This document shows, piece by piece, positions 42,150 through 51,157 of a DNA stretch of 64,000 nucleotides. Below the pieces are notes generated by a model. It was not told the DNA's origin. It searched no databases and saw nothing but the letters and a program-made list of their open reading frames with translations. The stretch covers positions 1,922,001 to 1,986,000 of the forward strand of contig LR632930.1 in assembly GCA_902167325.1 (NCBI GenBank), written 5' to 3'. Made by a program: the position numbers and the translations under genes. How positions within the stretch are numbered: position 1 is the first letter of the stretch; the number at the start of each line of letters is the position of its first letter. Source of the stretch: Chitinophaga pinensis (GTDB lineage Bacteria; Bacteroidota; Bacteroidia; Chitinophagales; Chitinophagaceae).

Positions 42150-42536
42150 ATGATCATTAAAATCACAGCAATCGCTGTAATGATGGGCTTTTTCGGAATG
42201 ACGAATGCCCCGGCCCCTTCAGTAAAAGCACCTGTTGCGAAAGAAATCGCGCTGGGCGGTGGCACAATTTCCATGGTAGCCGCTCCGGCACCTCCTTCGC
42301 CTTACGTAAAGTCCGTACAGTTTAAGTACAACGGCGCTTTTGTTGGTGCAAAGTTTAAAGTGGAAAGCGCTGACGGCTGCCCCATTTACACCTATGCCGG
42401 AACTTCAGGACTGGTTCACGAAAACGTGGGCGGTGTGATGTTCAAAGCAGAATGCGGTACTACCCGTTACATTGACGTGTATTACAACGACAACGGTAAC
42501 TGGGTGGATTACCAGCGTTTCCAGGTAACGCTCTAA
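42150..42536 (+). CDS. Small secreted protein of unknown function in the SusCD operon
   Basis: The 128-residue protein has a signal peptide (MIIKITAIAVMMGFFGMTNA) and a Pro/Ala/Val-rich stretch to about residue 52. A compact domain follows (SVQFKYNGAFVGAKFKVES ... YIDVYYNDNGNWVDYQRFQV) with two Cys (DGCPIYTY, AECGTTRY) placed to form a disulfide. I do not recognise the family. Strands rich in alternating hydrophobics suggest a small beta-sandwich. It starts 31 bases after SusD and is followed by a terminator, so it is the third gene of the operon. A role as a ligand-binding or secreted partner of the SusCD pair is inferred from position only. Confidence 0.75.
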   Translation: MIIKITAIAVMMGFFGMTNAPAPSVKAPVAKEIALGGGTISMVAAPAPPSPYVKSVQFKYNGAFVGAKFKVESADGCPIYTYAGTSGLVHENVGGVMFKAECGTTRYIDVYYNDNGNWVDYQRFQVTL

Positions 42537-42554
42537 ACCACCGTTTTTTCCCTG

Positions 42555-42592
42555 GCGCCGGCGGGATAATATCCGCCGGCGCTATTTATTTA
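42555..42592 (+). terminator. Intrinsic terminator of the SusCD operon
   Basis: GCGCCGGCGG (42555-42564) pairs with CCGCCGGCGC (42573-42582) around an 8-base loop; the tail is TATTTATTTA. Confidence 0.75.
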
Positions 42593-42610
42593 AAAAATGA
42601 TAACGTTTGC

Positions 42611-42645
42611 CATTTGTTTATTCGTACTAAACAAATGTATATTTG
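42611..42645 (+). promoter_or_regulatory. Promoter with embedded palindrome upstream of metallophosphoesterase
   Basis: TTTG (42613-42616), 21 bases, and TATATTTG (42638-42645) form a -33/-7 pair. A perfect inverted repeat, CATTTGTTTA (42611-42620) and TAAACAAATG (42628-42637), overlaps the -33 box and fills the spacer, as a repressor site would. No adjacent regulator matches. Confidence 0.7.
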
Positions 42646-42664
42646 AGAATTCAAACCCAGCATC

Positions 42665-43570
42665 ATGAACAGACTAGACTTTTTATCCAGCATAGGGCTG
42701 CTTGCAGGCGCTTCCGTGACCGATGGCCTTACTGGCGGCGGCGAAAAGGAGAAAGCGCCGGCAAAGGGCAAGCCCGTGCTTACCGTGGCGCATATTACCG
42801 ATGTACATATCCGTGAAGGAGACGATGCGCCCGCACGTTTCAAAAAAGCACTCGGTAACATCATCGACCGGCATAAACCTGATTTCTTCCTCAATACCGG
42901 CGATTCCATCCATGATGCATCGTACGACAACGTGGTGCGTGATCAGGTAACTGCCCAGTGGGCGATATGGGACGATTGTATCAAAACCATCGGGAAGTAC
43001 GAGATCCATTCCTGCCTCGGCAACCACGATATGTGGTGGAAGGCACCTTCCAAGGAGGATGATATGTACGGGAAACCCTATGTTGTGAAGCGCCTCGGTA
43101 CCCCAAACCGGTATTACACCGTACAGAAGGGAAACTGGCATTTCTTTATGCTGGATGGCAATAACAAAAACATTTCGCTGGACGAAGAGCAGTTCACCTG
43201 GCTGAAAGGAAAACTGGAAGCTTTGCCCGAAGGGGATTTTGCAGTGATGACTTCCCATTATCCTATTCTGGGTACTACCCAGGTACTGGAAGGCGGCGGG
43301 CATTCCGATTGTAAAGCATTGAAGAACCTGTTCTACAAAACCAACCGGGTACGCCTTTGCCTCAGCGGTCATAACCACCTGTCAGACAATACGGTGTATA
43401 ACGGCATTACCTACGCCTGTAACGGGGCCATGAGCGGCTTCTGGTGGGGTAAGGGTGATAAGGACTCCGCAGGCCCATACTTCTATCAGGAAACGCCCCC
43501 GGGCTACGCCATCCTGAAACTGTATAAAGACGGTACCCTGGAAAACAGGTATTTTCCGCACGGATTCTAA
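42665..43570 (+). CDS. Calcineurin-like metallophosphoesterase
   Basis: The 301-residue protein has all five metallophosphoesterase blocks: AHITDVHI with Asp46 and His48, NTGDSIHD with Asp80, LGNHDMWW at about 119-125, TSHYPILG near residue 200, and LSGHNHLSD near 240. Together these bind the dinuclear metal site. The N-terminus (MNRLDFLSSIGLLAGASV) looks like an export signal, possibly of the short Tat-like type (RLDFL) although the twin Arg is missing. It likely removes phosphate from an extracytoplasmic substrate. It follows its own promoter and precedes the sialate O-acetylesterase gene by 70 bases. Confidence 0.92.
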   Translation: MNRLDFLSSIGLLAGASVTDGLTGGGEKEKAPAKGKPVLTVAHITDVHIREGDDAPARFKKALGNIIDRHKPDFFLNTGDSIHDASYDNVVRDQVTAQWAIWDDCIKTIGKYEIHSCLGNHDMWWKAPSKEDDMYGKPYVVKRLGTPNRYYTVQKGNWHFFMLDGNNKNISLDEEQFTWLKGKLEALPEGDFAVMTSHYPILGTTQVLEGGGHSDCKALKNLFYKTNRVRLCLSGHNHLSDNTVYNGITYACNGAMSGFWWGKGDKDSAGPYFYQETPPGYAILKLYKDGTLENRYFPHGF

Positions 43571-43640
43571 CCAATCACGGAATAGGGGAGCATAAATAGC
43601 AGGGTTTTACTATTTTAACGGAAAGAAACCTTGTCTATTT

Positions 43641-45032
43641 ATGCTTCGCTATTTTATGATGACCGTTCTGGCCGGTTTCCACGTTGTTGCCAGCGCACAG
43701 ATCCGCCTGCCGGATGTGCTTTCCGATAATATGGTACTCCAGCGGAACGATTCCGCCCTGCTCTGGGGCTGGGCTTCGCCGGGAGAAAAGATCCGTATAC
43801 AGGCATCCTGGAAATCCACCCCTGACTCTGCCGTTTCTTCCGGCGGATCAATATGGAGTGTAAAGATCAAAACTCCCGATGCCGGCGGCCCTTATACGAT
43901 AAAGCTGCGCGGCTGGAATACGATAGAACTGAAAAACATCCTCATCGGGGAAGTTTGGGTTTGCAGCGGCCAGTCTAACATGGAATGGAGCGGCAACCAC
44001 GGCCTGCCCGATATTAAAGCCGAACTGGCTACCTGTGCCGATGATCAGCTCCGCTTCTTCCAGGTTCCCAAAATCACCTCCAATAGTCCGCAGGACAATG
44101 TACCTGGTAAATGGACATCCTGCGATTCCAATACACTCAAACCTTTCAGCGCCATAGGCTACTTCTTTGGTAAAGAGCTGCGTAAGAAGCTGGGCGTGCC
44201 TGTTGCGCTCATCAATTCCAGCTGGGGAGGTACACCCGCAGAGGTGTGGACGCCTGCGGAACTGGTGACCGGCGCCCCTCAACTGGCTGCAGCTGCTGCT
44301 AAACAGGGTGTAAATGGTTACCGCCCGCATGTGGCCGGTAAAACCTACAATGCCATGATTGCCCCGATCACCAACTACCGCATTGCCGGGGCAATCTGGT
44401 ATCAGGGCGAAAGTAACACGGGTACCGCTTCTACCTACCAGCCACTGATGGAAACAATGATCGGCTCCTGGCGGAAGGCATGGGGAACTGATTTCCCTTT
44501 CTACTATGTGCAGATAGCCCCGTTCACATACGGAGCCGGCACGGTAAAGGGTGCCCTGCTGAGGGAATCGCAGGAGCAAACGCTTTCGTATCCTAAAACA
44601 GGTATGGTGGTAATCACCGATCTGGTGGATGATACCACCAATATCCACCCCATCAACAAGCATGATGTAGGCCAGCGGCTGGCTAACCTCGCACTGGGCG
44701 ACCATTACGGAAAGCAGGGTATCGCCATTAAAAGTCCGCAATTCGACAAAATGGAGAAGAAGAACAACCAGATCATCCTCCATTTCAAACATGCAGATAA
44801 CGGTCTTGTACTGAAAGGGGCGGCTAAAGAATGGTTCATCGCCGGAGCTGATAAGAAGTTCGTACCGGCAGATGTGAAAGTAAAAGGCAATATCGTAACG
44901 GTATCTGCCAAAGGACTTGCACAGCCGGAAGCGGTACGTTTCGCCTTCAGTAACTCGGGTATAGGCAATATATTCAGTAAAGAAGGACTGCCGGTGAGTC
45001 CTTTCCGGACAGACAGCTGGCCCGAACAATAA
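43641..45032 (+). CDS. Sialate O-acetylesterase (SASA) family protein
   Basis: The 463-residue exported protein (signal ending VVASAQ) has an N-terminal beta domain (RLPDVLSDNMVLQR, the usual opening) and a SASA/SGNH-type esterase core. The nucleophile Ser is at about residue 112 in VCSGQSNMEW. Then come INSSWGGTPAEVWTP, IWYQGESN with the conserved Gln-Gly-Glu, and IHPINKHDVGQRLA carrying the Asp/His pair. Family members remove O-acetyl groups from sialic acids or from plant glycans. It lies between the metallophosphoesterase and GH3 genes. A strong hairpin follows, its T run ending at the GH3 ATG. Confidence 0.9.
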   Translation: MLRYFMMTVLAGFHVVASAQIRLPDVLSDNMVLQRNDSALLWGWASPGEKIRIQASWKSTPDSAVSSGGSIWSVKIKTPDAGGPYTIKLRGWNTIELKNILIGEVWVCSGQSNMEWSGNHGLPDIKAELATCADDQLRFFQVPKITSNSPQDNVPGKWTSCDSNTLKPFSAIGYFFGKELRKKLGVPVALINSSWGGTPAEVWTPAELVTGAPQLAAAAAKQGVNGYRPHVAGKTYNAMIAPITNYRIAGAIWYQGESNTGTASTYQPLMETMIGSWRKAWGTDFPFYYVQIAPFTYGAGTVKGALLRESQEQTLSYPKTGMVVITDLVDDTTNIHPINKHDVGQRLANLALGDHYGKQGIAIKSPQFDKMEKKNNQIILHFKHADNGLVLKGAAKEWFIAGADKKFVPADVKVKGNIVTVSAKGLAQPEAVRFAFSNSGIGNIFSKEGLPVSPFRTDSWPEQ

Positions 45033-45080
45033 TCAGCCGTAAGGCGGCGGGGCTGCACCGCACTGAACAATGCAGAAGGA

Positions 45081-45115
45081 GCGGCGTTGATTATGCATAT
45101 CAACGCCGCTTTTTT
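45081..45115 (+). terminator. Hairpin and T run directly before the GH3 start codon
   Basis: GCGGCGTTGAT (45081-45091) pairs with ATCAACGCCGC (45099-45109) around TATGCAT, then six T (45110-45115). The ATG of the GH3 gene is the next base, so no room is left for a leader after termination. Confidence 0.8.
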
Positions 45116-47335
45116 ATGAAATGCATCCTCGCCCTATTGCTGCTGATCAGCGGCGTGGCCTACGCGCAGCAACAGCGCTTCCTGACCTCCCTTATCCAAC
45201 GGATGACCCTCGATGAGAAGATCGGTCAGCTCAACCTCCTCACGAGCGATATGGACGTTACTGGTCCTTTTATGAAGGAGAATTACAAGCAGGACATCCT
45301 GAGTGGTGCCTGTGGTGCTATTTTCAATGCATATACTCCCCAATATACCCGTATGCTGCAGGATATGGCTATGAAGACCCGCCTGAAGGTCCCCCTGTTG
45401 TTCGGGTACGATGTTATCCACGGGCATAAAACAATTTTCCCCATCCCATTAGGTGAAGCCTGTACATGGGACCTCCCGCTCATGGAGAAAACTGCACGCA
45501 TAGCAGCGGAAGAAGCAAGCGCCGACGGATTGCACTGGACTTATTCCCCTATGGTGGATATTGCCCGTGATCCCCGCTGGGGGCGTGTAGCGGAAGGCGT
45601 AGGGGAAGATACATGGCTGGGCGAACAAATAGCCAGCGTAAAGGTGCGCGGCTACCAGGGCAACGATCTTTCCGCCACCAACACCATCCTCGCCTGCGTA
45701 AAGCACTTTGCCTTGTATGGTGCCATAGAGGCAGGCAGGGATTACAATACGGTAGATATGAGCCGCCGTCAGATGTACCAGTTCTACCTTCCGCCTTACA
45801 AGGCTGCGGTAAAGGCAGGCGCTGCCACGGCCATGACTGCTTTCAACGAAGTAGACGGCATCCCTGCCACGGGTAACCACTGGCTGCTCACGGAGCTGCT
45901 GCGTAAAGAATGGGGCTTCAAAGGGTTTGTGGTAACAGACTACACGTCTATCAACGAAATGATCCCCCACGGCATCGTGAAGAATGAATACGAGGCCGCT
46001 GAGCTGGCTTTAAAGGCCGGGGTAGATATGGATATGCAGGGCAGCGTATATGCCACGCAGCTGAAGAAACTGGTAGCTGAAAAGAAAATACCCGTCAAAC
46101 TGATTGATGATGCCGTGTACCGCGTGCTGGAAGCCAAATATAAACTGGGCCTGTTTCAGGACCCGTACCGTTATTGTGATACCCTGCGTGCCGCAAGGGT
46201 AATTATGCAGCCGGAACATTTGCACGTTGCCCGTGAAACCGCGCAGAAATCAATTGTTCTGTTAAAGAACGAAGGGCCGGTATTACCCCTGAAGCAAAGT
46301 GCTAAAGTGGCACTCATCGGCCCGCTGGGAGATGCGCAGCGGGATATGATCGGAAACTGGTCTGCCGCCGGGGATTATAAGAAATCCGTCACCTTACTGC
46401 AGGGGCTGAAAGCAGCCGGTGTTGCAGTAACATACGCACAGGGTGCACAGGTAACCAGTGATGCACAACTGATGGGGAAGCTGGGATTGCAGACGGGAGA
46501 TGAAGATGCCATGCTGAAGGAAGCACTGGATGCAGCCCGTGGGGCAGATGTGGTCGTAATGGCTTTGGGAGAATCGCAGGGGATGAGCGGAGAAGCCGCC
46601 AGCAGATCGGATATCGGAATCCCTGCTTCGCAGAAGCGCTTGCTGGAAGCAGTAATGCAAACGGGCAAACCTGTGGTGCTAACTCTTTTTAATGGCAGAC
46701 CGCTTACGCTGGAATGGGAAAACGCACATGTACCCGCTATCCTCGTCACCTGGTTTGGTGGTACGCAGGCAGGGCATGCCATTACGGATGTGCTGTTAGG
46801 AAAATTCAATCCATCGGGTAAGCTTACGATGACCTTCCCCCGGAATGTTGGGCAGATACCCATCTATTACAACCGGAAGAATACCGGCCGCCCCATGGAT
46901 GCCAACAATAAATATACCTCCAAATACCTCGATGTGGCCAACGATCCATTGTTCCCCTTTGGCTATGGACTCAGCTACACCACATTCGAATATGGGCCCC
47001 TGCAGCTCAGTGCAAATACACTGGCTATGAATGGTGCCCTCCGCGCCACGGTAACGGTTACCAATACCGGCGGGTACGATGGCTATGAAACGGTGCAGCT
47101 CTACCTGCGCGATGTTACGGCCAGCGTAAACCGGCCACTGCAGGAGTTGCGCGGCTTCAAAAAGATATTCCTGAAAAAGGGGGAGAAACAGGAAGTACGC
47201 TTCGATATCACTGCTGCAGACCTCAGATTCTACGACCGCAATATGCGTTATGTAGCCGAGCCTGGCGAATTTCGCTTACAGGCAGGTCCCAACAGCCGCG
47301 ATGTGCAGGAGGTGAAGTTTGAGCTGAAGCCCTGA
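45116..47335 (+). CDS. bglX: GH3 beta-glucosidase (BglX type)
   Basis: The 739-residue exported protein (signal MKCILALLLLISGVAYA) has the GH3 N-terminal barrel with PLLFGYDVIHGHKTIFPIPLGEA, SPMVDIARDPRWGRVAEGVGED, CVKHFALYGA, and the nucleophile Asp at residue 275 in GFVVTDYTS. The C-terminal alpha/beta sandwich (KSIVLLKNEGPVLPL, ALGESQGMSGEAASRSDI with an acid Glu) and the fibronectin-III-like end (VTNTGGYDGYETVQLYLRD) follow. It hydrolyses terminal beta-linked glucose or related sugars in the periplasm. It follows the esterase gene, with a terminator-like hairpin immediately before the ATG, so expression depends on read-through or on a promoter I cannot place. The stop directly abuts the convergent response-regulator gene. 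Confidence 0.94.
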   Translation: MKCILALLLLISGVAYAQQQRFLTSLIQRMTLDEKIGQLNLLTSDMDVTGPFMKENYKQDILSGACGAIFNAYTPQYTRMLQDMAMKTRLKVPLLFGYDVIHGHKTIFPIPLGEACTWDLPLMEKTARIAAEEASADGLHWTYSPMVDIARDPRWGRVAEGVGEDTWLGEQIASVKVRGYQGNDLSATNTILACVKHFALYGAIEAGRDYNTVDMSRRQMYQFYLPPYKAAVKAGAATAMTAFNEVDGIPATGNHWLLTELLRKEWGFKGFVVTDYTSINEMIPHGIVKNEYEAAELALKAGVDMDMQGSVYATQLKKLVAEKKIPVKLIDDAVYRVLEAKYKLGLFQDPYRYCDTLRAARVIMQPEHLHVARETAQKSIVLLKNEGPVLPLKQSAKVALIGPLGDAQRDMIGNWSAAGDYKKSVTLLQGLKAAGVAVTYAQGAQVTSDAQLMGKLGLQTGDEDAMLKEALDAARGADVVVMALGESQGMSGEAASRSDIGIPASQKRLLEAVMQTGKPVVLTLFNGRPLTLEWENAHVPAILVTWFGGTQAGHAITDVLLGKFNPSGKLTMTFPRNVGQIPIYYNRKNTGRPMDANNKYTSKYLDVANDPLFPFGYGLSYTTFEYGPLQLSANTLAMNGALRATVTVTNTGGYDGYETVQLYLRDVTASVNRPLQELRGFKKIFLKKGEKQEVRFDITAADLRFYDRNMRYVAEPGEFRLQAGPNSRDVQEVKFELKP

Positions 47336-48400
47336 TCAGTACAGGAGCTTACGCAGCAGGTCGGGCTGTACGATGCGGATACGGGTGCCCTGCATCTCGA
47401 TCAGCTTTTCCGATTTAAAATCACTGAGCGTGCGGATGAGGGATTCGGTAGCCGTTCCTACAAAGCGTGCAATATCATCGCGCGACAGTTCGATGAGGGC
47501 ATCGGGCTGTTGTTCGAGATGCAGCTTATCATGGATGGCGAGGAGGCCGTTGGCCACACGCTTCCGTAAAGAGTCGTACGCGAGCTGGAGCAGCCGGTCT
47601 TCTTTTTCCTTTACTTCCATGGCGATGCGCTTGATGAAAGTGCGTGCCACGCTGATATCGTTCATCAGTTGTTCGAGGAATACTTCTTTGGGGATCTGTA
47701 CCAGCTCCGTCTGGTCTAGGGCCTCGGCGTTTTCTTCATACACATGATCTTCCAGCAGGGGTACATAGCCGAAGTAATCACCGGTTCCAAAGAGGTTGGT
47801 GATGTATTCCTTTCCATCATCGTTCAGGCGGAAGGCCTTCACTTTGCCGCTTTTCACGTAGTATAAGAATTGCGGGTGTTTGCCTTCGCGGTAAACGGAT
47901 TGCTTCTTTGCATAAGGCGCCACGTCGTAACTGTCCAGATCGAGCTGCAGAAGGCCGGAAGCCTGCCAGTCCTGCAGCATGGTGCCGATGGATTGTGTTC
48001 TGGCAGCGGCGAACTTTTCCTGGAGGAACTGCTGCTTTTTCAGGCGCGTTTCAATGGCGGTGAGCAGCTCCACATCTTCGAACGGTTTGGTGATATAATC
48101 ATCTGCCCCCATTTCCATGCCTTTGCGCCAGTCGCTCCTGTCGGTTTTAGCAGTTACGAAGATGAACGGGATATGTTCCGTTTCTGGGTACTTACGGAGC
48201 ATATGCAGCACGCCGTAGCCGTCCAGCTCGGGCATCATGATATCGCAGATGATGAGGTTGGGGCGATGTTCACGGGCCATTTCAACGGCCTGTTTACCGT
48301 TTTCGGCTTCAAGTGCCCTGTATCCTGCGAGCGTGAGAATTTCCGCTACGTTTTCCCGGATGCCGGGGTGATCGTCTACTACCAGAATCGTCGCTATCAT
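47336..48400 (-). CDS. Response regulator with REC, cyclic-nucleotide-binding-like and CRP-type HTH domains
   Basis: The 354-residue protein fuses a CheY-like receiver (DD at 9-10, phosphoacceptor Asp53 in LIICDIMMPELDG, Thr and Lys in FVTAKT and TKPFE) to a CRP/FNR-like half. That half has a cNMP-binding-type beta-roll (about 165-255, SVYREGKHPQFLYYVKSGKVKAF, GDYFGYVPLL) and a CRP-type winged helix (about 275-345, ELSRDDIARFVGTATESLIRTLSDF). The fusion makes it a phosphorylation-controlled DNA-binding protein. Its start codon overlaps the stop of the histidine kinase gene by four bases (ATGA), so the two are coupled. Whether the beta-roll binds a nucleotide or serves only for dimerisation is unknown. 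Confidence 0.94.
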   Translation of the reverse strand: MIATILVVDDHPGIRENVAEILTLAGYRALEAENGKQAVEMAREHRPNLIICDIMMPELDGYGVLHMLRKYPETEHIPFIFVTAKTDRSDWRKGMEMGADDYITKPFEDVELLTAIETRLKKQQFLQEKFAAARTQSIGTMLQDWQASGLLQLDLDSYDVAPYAKKQSVYREGKHPQFLYYVKSGKVKAFRLNDDGKEYITNLFGTGDYFGYVPLLEDHVYEENAEALDQTELVQIPKEVFLEQLMNDISVARTFIKRIAMEVKEKEDRLLQLAYDSLRKRVANGLLAIHDKLHLEQQPDALIELSRDDIARFVGTATESLIRTLSDFKSEKLIEMQGTRIRIVQPDLLRKLLY

Positions 48401-49530
48401 GTGGAAGGAAGGTTTGGAAAATTGATGGAAATAGTGGTGCCTTTGTTAAGTTCGCTCGTTACGCCGATCTCGCCATGCAGCATGTCTACATACCTTTTTA
48501 CGATATGCAGGCCCAGGCCGGTACCCTGAATGTTGGTCACGTTACGGGCGCGGAAGAAGCTGCTGAACAGATACGCTTTATCTTCTTCCGGGATCCCCAT
48601 ACCCTGATCGGCCACTTCGGCCCATATCTGCCCGTTCTGTTCCCACAGCTTCCAGCCGATGGAGGTGCCTGCGGGGGAGAACTTAATGGCGTTGGTAAGG
48701 AGGTTTACGAAAATATGTTTGAGCAATCGCTTGTCGGATATCACCTGGAGGTCGGCCTGCACATCGGGCTGCAGGATCTGCCCGGGTTTAAGAAGGCCCT
48801 GTACTTCGTCAGCGGTTTCCAGTGCAAAGGCCGGGAGAGAAATCACTTCCGGGTGAACATGCACTTTGCCTTCCTCGATACGGCCCAATGAAAGCGTGTC
48901 TTCCAGCAGCTCGTTGAGGTGGATGACCGATTCCCTGATCTTTCCCACGTGCTTTTCGCGGCGGGGCTGCTCATCAGTATTAGGATATTTGGCAATAAGG
49001 GCTGCGGAGGAAAGGATGGCGCTTAGCGGAGTGCGGAACTCGTGAGAGGCCATTGATACGAAGCGGGATTTGATCTCGTTCAGTTCTTTTTCCTTTTCCA
49101 GTGCATCTTTCAGCTCTGCCTGTGAAGATGCGAGGTGAGAAAGGGCCAGTTCCAGATTGGCGGTTCTTTTCTCTACTTCCTTTTCGAGTGCCTGATTCAG
49201 CTCCTGCATGGTACGGTACAGCCGTTTCAGGAACAGCACGAGCATAGTGGAGCTGATAACGAGGATGAGGGAAAAGAAGTGCTCGATAAATACTTCCGCC
49301 AGGTTGGGGTTTTTATGCGGGAGGCATGCGATCACCACTACCAGTACGGTACAGGCGATGCCCATAATCCGGGTGGGTGCGTCTTTCTTGATGAAGATGG
49401 TGAGCAGGATGGCGGTGATAAGCCCTCCGTCGAAGAAGTTGTAATCGGGCCGCCAAACCAGCAGGCAAGCGGTCACCAGCATGATGAAGATCGAGATGAT
49501 GAGCGTCTGCCGTTGGCCGAAGTGAAACAT
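48397..49530 (-). CDS. Membrane sensor histidine kinase
   Basis: The 377-residue protein has four TM helices in the first 105 residues with little periplasmic loop, then a coiled coil of about 50 residues (TMQELNQALEKEVEKRTANLELAL). HisKA follows with His163 in SMASHEFRTPLSAIL, then the ATPase: N box LLTNAIKFSP, D/F box ADQGMGIPEEDKAYLF and G2 box GTGLGLHIVKRYVD. The lack of an obvious extracytoplasmic sensor domain suggests membrane or cytoplasmic signals. Its partner is the coupled REC-CRP regulator. Own promoter box at 49552-49559. Confidence 0.94.
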   Translation of the reverse strand: MFHFGQRQTLIISIFIMLVTACLLVWRPDYNFFDGGLITAILLTIFIKKDAPTRIMGIACTVLVVVIACLPHKNPNLAEVFIEHFFSLILVISSTMLVLFLKRLYRTMQELNQALEKEVEKRTANLELALSHLASSQAELKDALEKEKELNEIKSRFVSMASHEFRTPLSAILSSAALIAKYPNTDEQPRREKHVGKIRESVIHLNELLEDTLSLGRIEEGKVHVHPEVISLPAFALETADEVQGLLKPGQILQPDVQADLQVISDKRLLKHIFVNLLTNAIKFSPAGTSIGWKLWEQNGQIWAEVADQGMGIPEEDKAYLFSSFFRARNVTNIQGTGLGLHIVKRYVDMLHGEIGVTSELNKGTTISINFPNLPST

Positions 49531-49551
49531 GTGGATTACTTACGTTAACTG

Positions 49552-49559
49552 CAAAGATA
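49552..49559 (-). promoter_or_regulatory. -7 promoter box for the histidine kinase operon
   Basis: TATCTTTG on the minus strand, 22 bases before the start codon at 49530. The -33 element is not clear. It places the kinase-regulator pair on its own transcript, downstream of the MscS gene. Confidence 0.5.
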
Positions 49560-49600
49560 ACATTTAAGGGTCTATTGACAGGCCGGCATGACGAAAGTCA

Positions 49601-51157
49601 CTATTTTTCGTCCGATTTGGGAATGGCAGGCGAATTGCCATCCCGGTACGCCTGATAGGCTGGCGACATGATCTCCTGCCCTGCATTATGGAAAGTGTCC
49701 AGTATGTTCTTATATAGTTCGGAATACAGTACTGCCATGCGCTCCGGGTTCCGCGTATATGCGTTGATCTGGTAATTGACATAATAATCGCTCAGGGCCG
49801 TTTGCAATACAAAAGGCTTAGGCTCCTGCAGCAACCCTTCCGTTTTGGACGCCGCTTCCAGCAAAAGCGCATGCACTTTAGGCCAGGGGGTATCATATCC
49901 GATCGTCACTTCCACATGAAGGATCAGCCCTGGCTCCTGCGCGCAGGAGGAGTAATTGACGGTTCTGCCACCGAGAATTACGGCATTAGGAATGGTTACA
50001 TCTTCGTTTTTGATAGTGCGGATGCGCGTTACCAGCAGGGTTTTCTCAATCACATCGCCCGTTACATCCCCTACCTGTATCCTTTCACCGACCTTAAACG
50101 GCCGCATATAGGTGATAACGATCCCCGCCACCATATTGGCAATGGCTGAGGATGAACCGATGGAAATCAGCAGGCCGAGAAATACCGATACTCCCTGAAA
50201 TACCCTGGAACCCGATCCCGGTAAATACGGATAAATAGCCACGAACATAAAAAGGTACAGCAGCACTTTCACGATGTTGTAAGTGGGTCTTGCCCAATCC
50301 GGGTAAAAGCCCCTGATCTGAAGTACGCCCCTTTCTATCTCGCCCGCCATGAATTTCACCAGTTTGATAATGTAACGGGTGAACAGGTAGATAACGAGGA
50401 TGGTGAGCAGGTTGGGAATGTATCCTACAATATTGCGGATGATATCTTTCAGTGGATCGAGTACGTAGGTGAGCAGCCTGTCGGCCAGCTTTTCGGTCCA
50501 GGGGAATATGCCGAATAGTACGGGTAGTGTGAAGTAAACGATGATAAGGAGCGCCGCCAGCCGGATAATGGCAACTGTTTTAAGCCATAGCCCGCGCACA
50601 CGGTCGCCCGAGAGGAGTGTGTAATTATTGACCACAAAGGGTTTGTAGGTACGGCGTGCATACCGGTATTTAATGCGGCGGTACAATTTATTGAGCAGCC
50701 AGATGATGACGAGCAGCCCTGCCAGTACTGCCAGTGCTTCGGCGGCAAAAAGCAACACCTGCCGGAAGCTGGAAAAGGATTGCAGTTCACCGGTTTTCTC
50801 TTTGATGACGGTCAGATAATTGCTGGCTAGCATGCCCCTGTCGAGGTCGGTGAAGTCGGCATCGCGGGAAGTGATGGTCATGATCACCTGCCCTTTATAC
50901 ATGATACGGGAGGCCGCTGTGTCTTCTGCCAGCAGCATTGAATCCGGGCGGAAATCGCGCTGGTTGTAAACAGCGTTTAGCCTGTTACTGATTAGGTCAG
51001 CCCTTTCCTGCAGGTGCAGATTGTGCGGAGCTGTATGCAGCACAAATAAAGTATCTCCCTGAAACAGTACAGGGGCGGAGGGGAGGCTGTCCTGACCTGT
51101 AGACCGTAGTCCGGTCAGCAGGCACAGGACGAGCCAAACTATTTTCCAGTGGTGCAT
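49601..51157 (-). CDS. MscS-family mechanosensitive ion channel
   Basis: The 518-residue protein has a signal peptide, a periplasmic N-terminal domain of about 115 residues, and four or five TM helices. The MscS core at about residues 320-480 includes the pore-lining TM3-like GVSVFLGLLISIGSSSAIANMVAGIVITYMRPFKVGERIQVGDVTGDV and the beta domain (TIPNAVILGGRTVNYS, LHVEVTIGYDTPWPKV). It is longer than E. coli MscS (286 residues), like other extended family members. Expected role is release of osmolytes on hypo-osmotic shock. It lies 42 bases after the erythromycin-esterase-like gene on the same strand. Its start codon lies inside a perfect inverted repeat (51155-51176). Confidence 0.92.
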   Translation of the reverse strand: MHHWKIVWLVLCLLTGLRSTGQDSLPSAPVLFQGDTLFVLHTAPHNLHLQERADLISNRLNAVYNQRDFRPDSMLLAEDTAASRIMYKGQVIMTITSRDADFTDLDRGMLASNYLTVIKEKTGELQSFSSFRQVLLFAAEALAVLAGLLVIIWLLNKLYRRIKYRYARRTYKPFVVNNYTLLSGDRVRGLWLKTVAIIRLAALLIIVYFTLPVLFGIFPWTEKLADRLLTYVLDPLKDIIRNIVGYIPNLLTILVIYLFTRYIIKLVKFMAGEIERGVLQIRGFYPDWARPTYNIVKVLLYLFMFVAIYPYLPGSGSRVFQGVSVFLGLLISIGSSSAIANMVAGIVITYMRPFKVGERIQVGDVTGDVIEKTLLVTRIRTIKNEDVTIPNAVILGGRTVNYSSCAQEPGLILHVEVTIGYDTPWPKVHALLLEAASKTEGLLQEPKPFVLQTALSDYYVNYQINAYTRNPERMAVLYSELYKNILDTFHNAGQEIMSPAYQAYRDGNSPAIPKSDEK

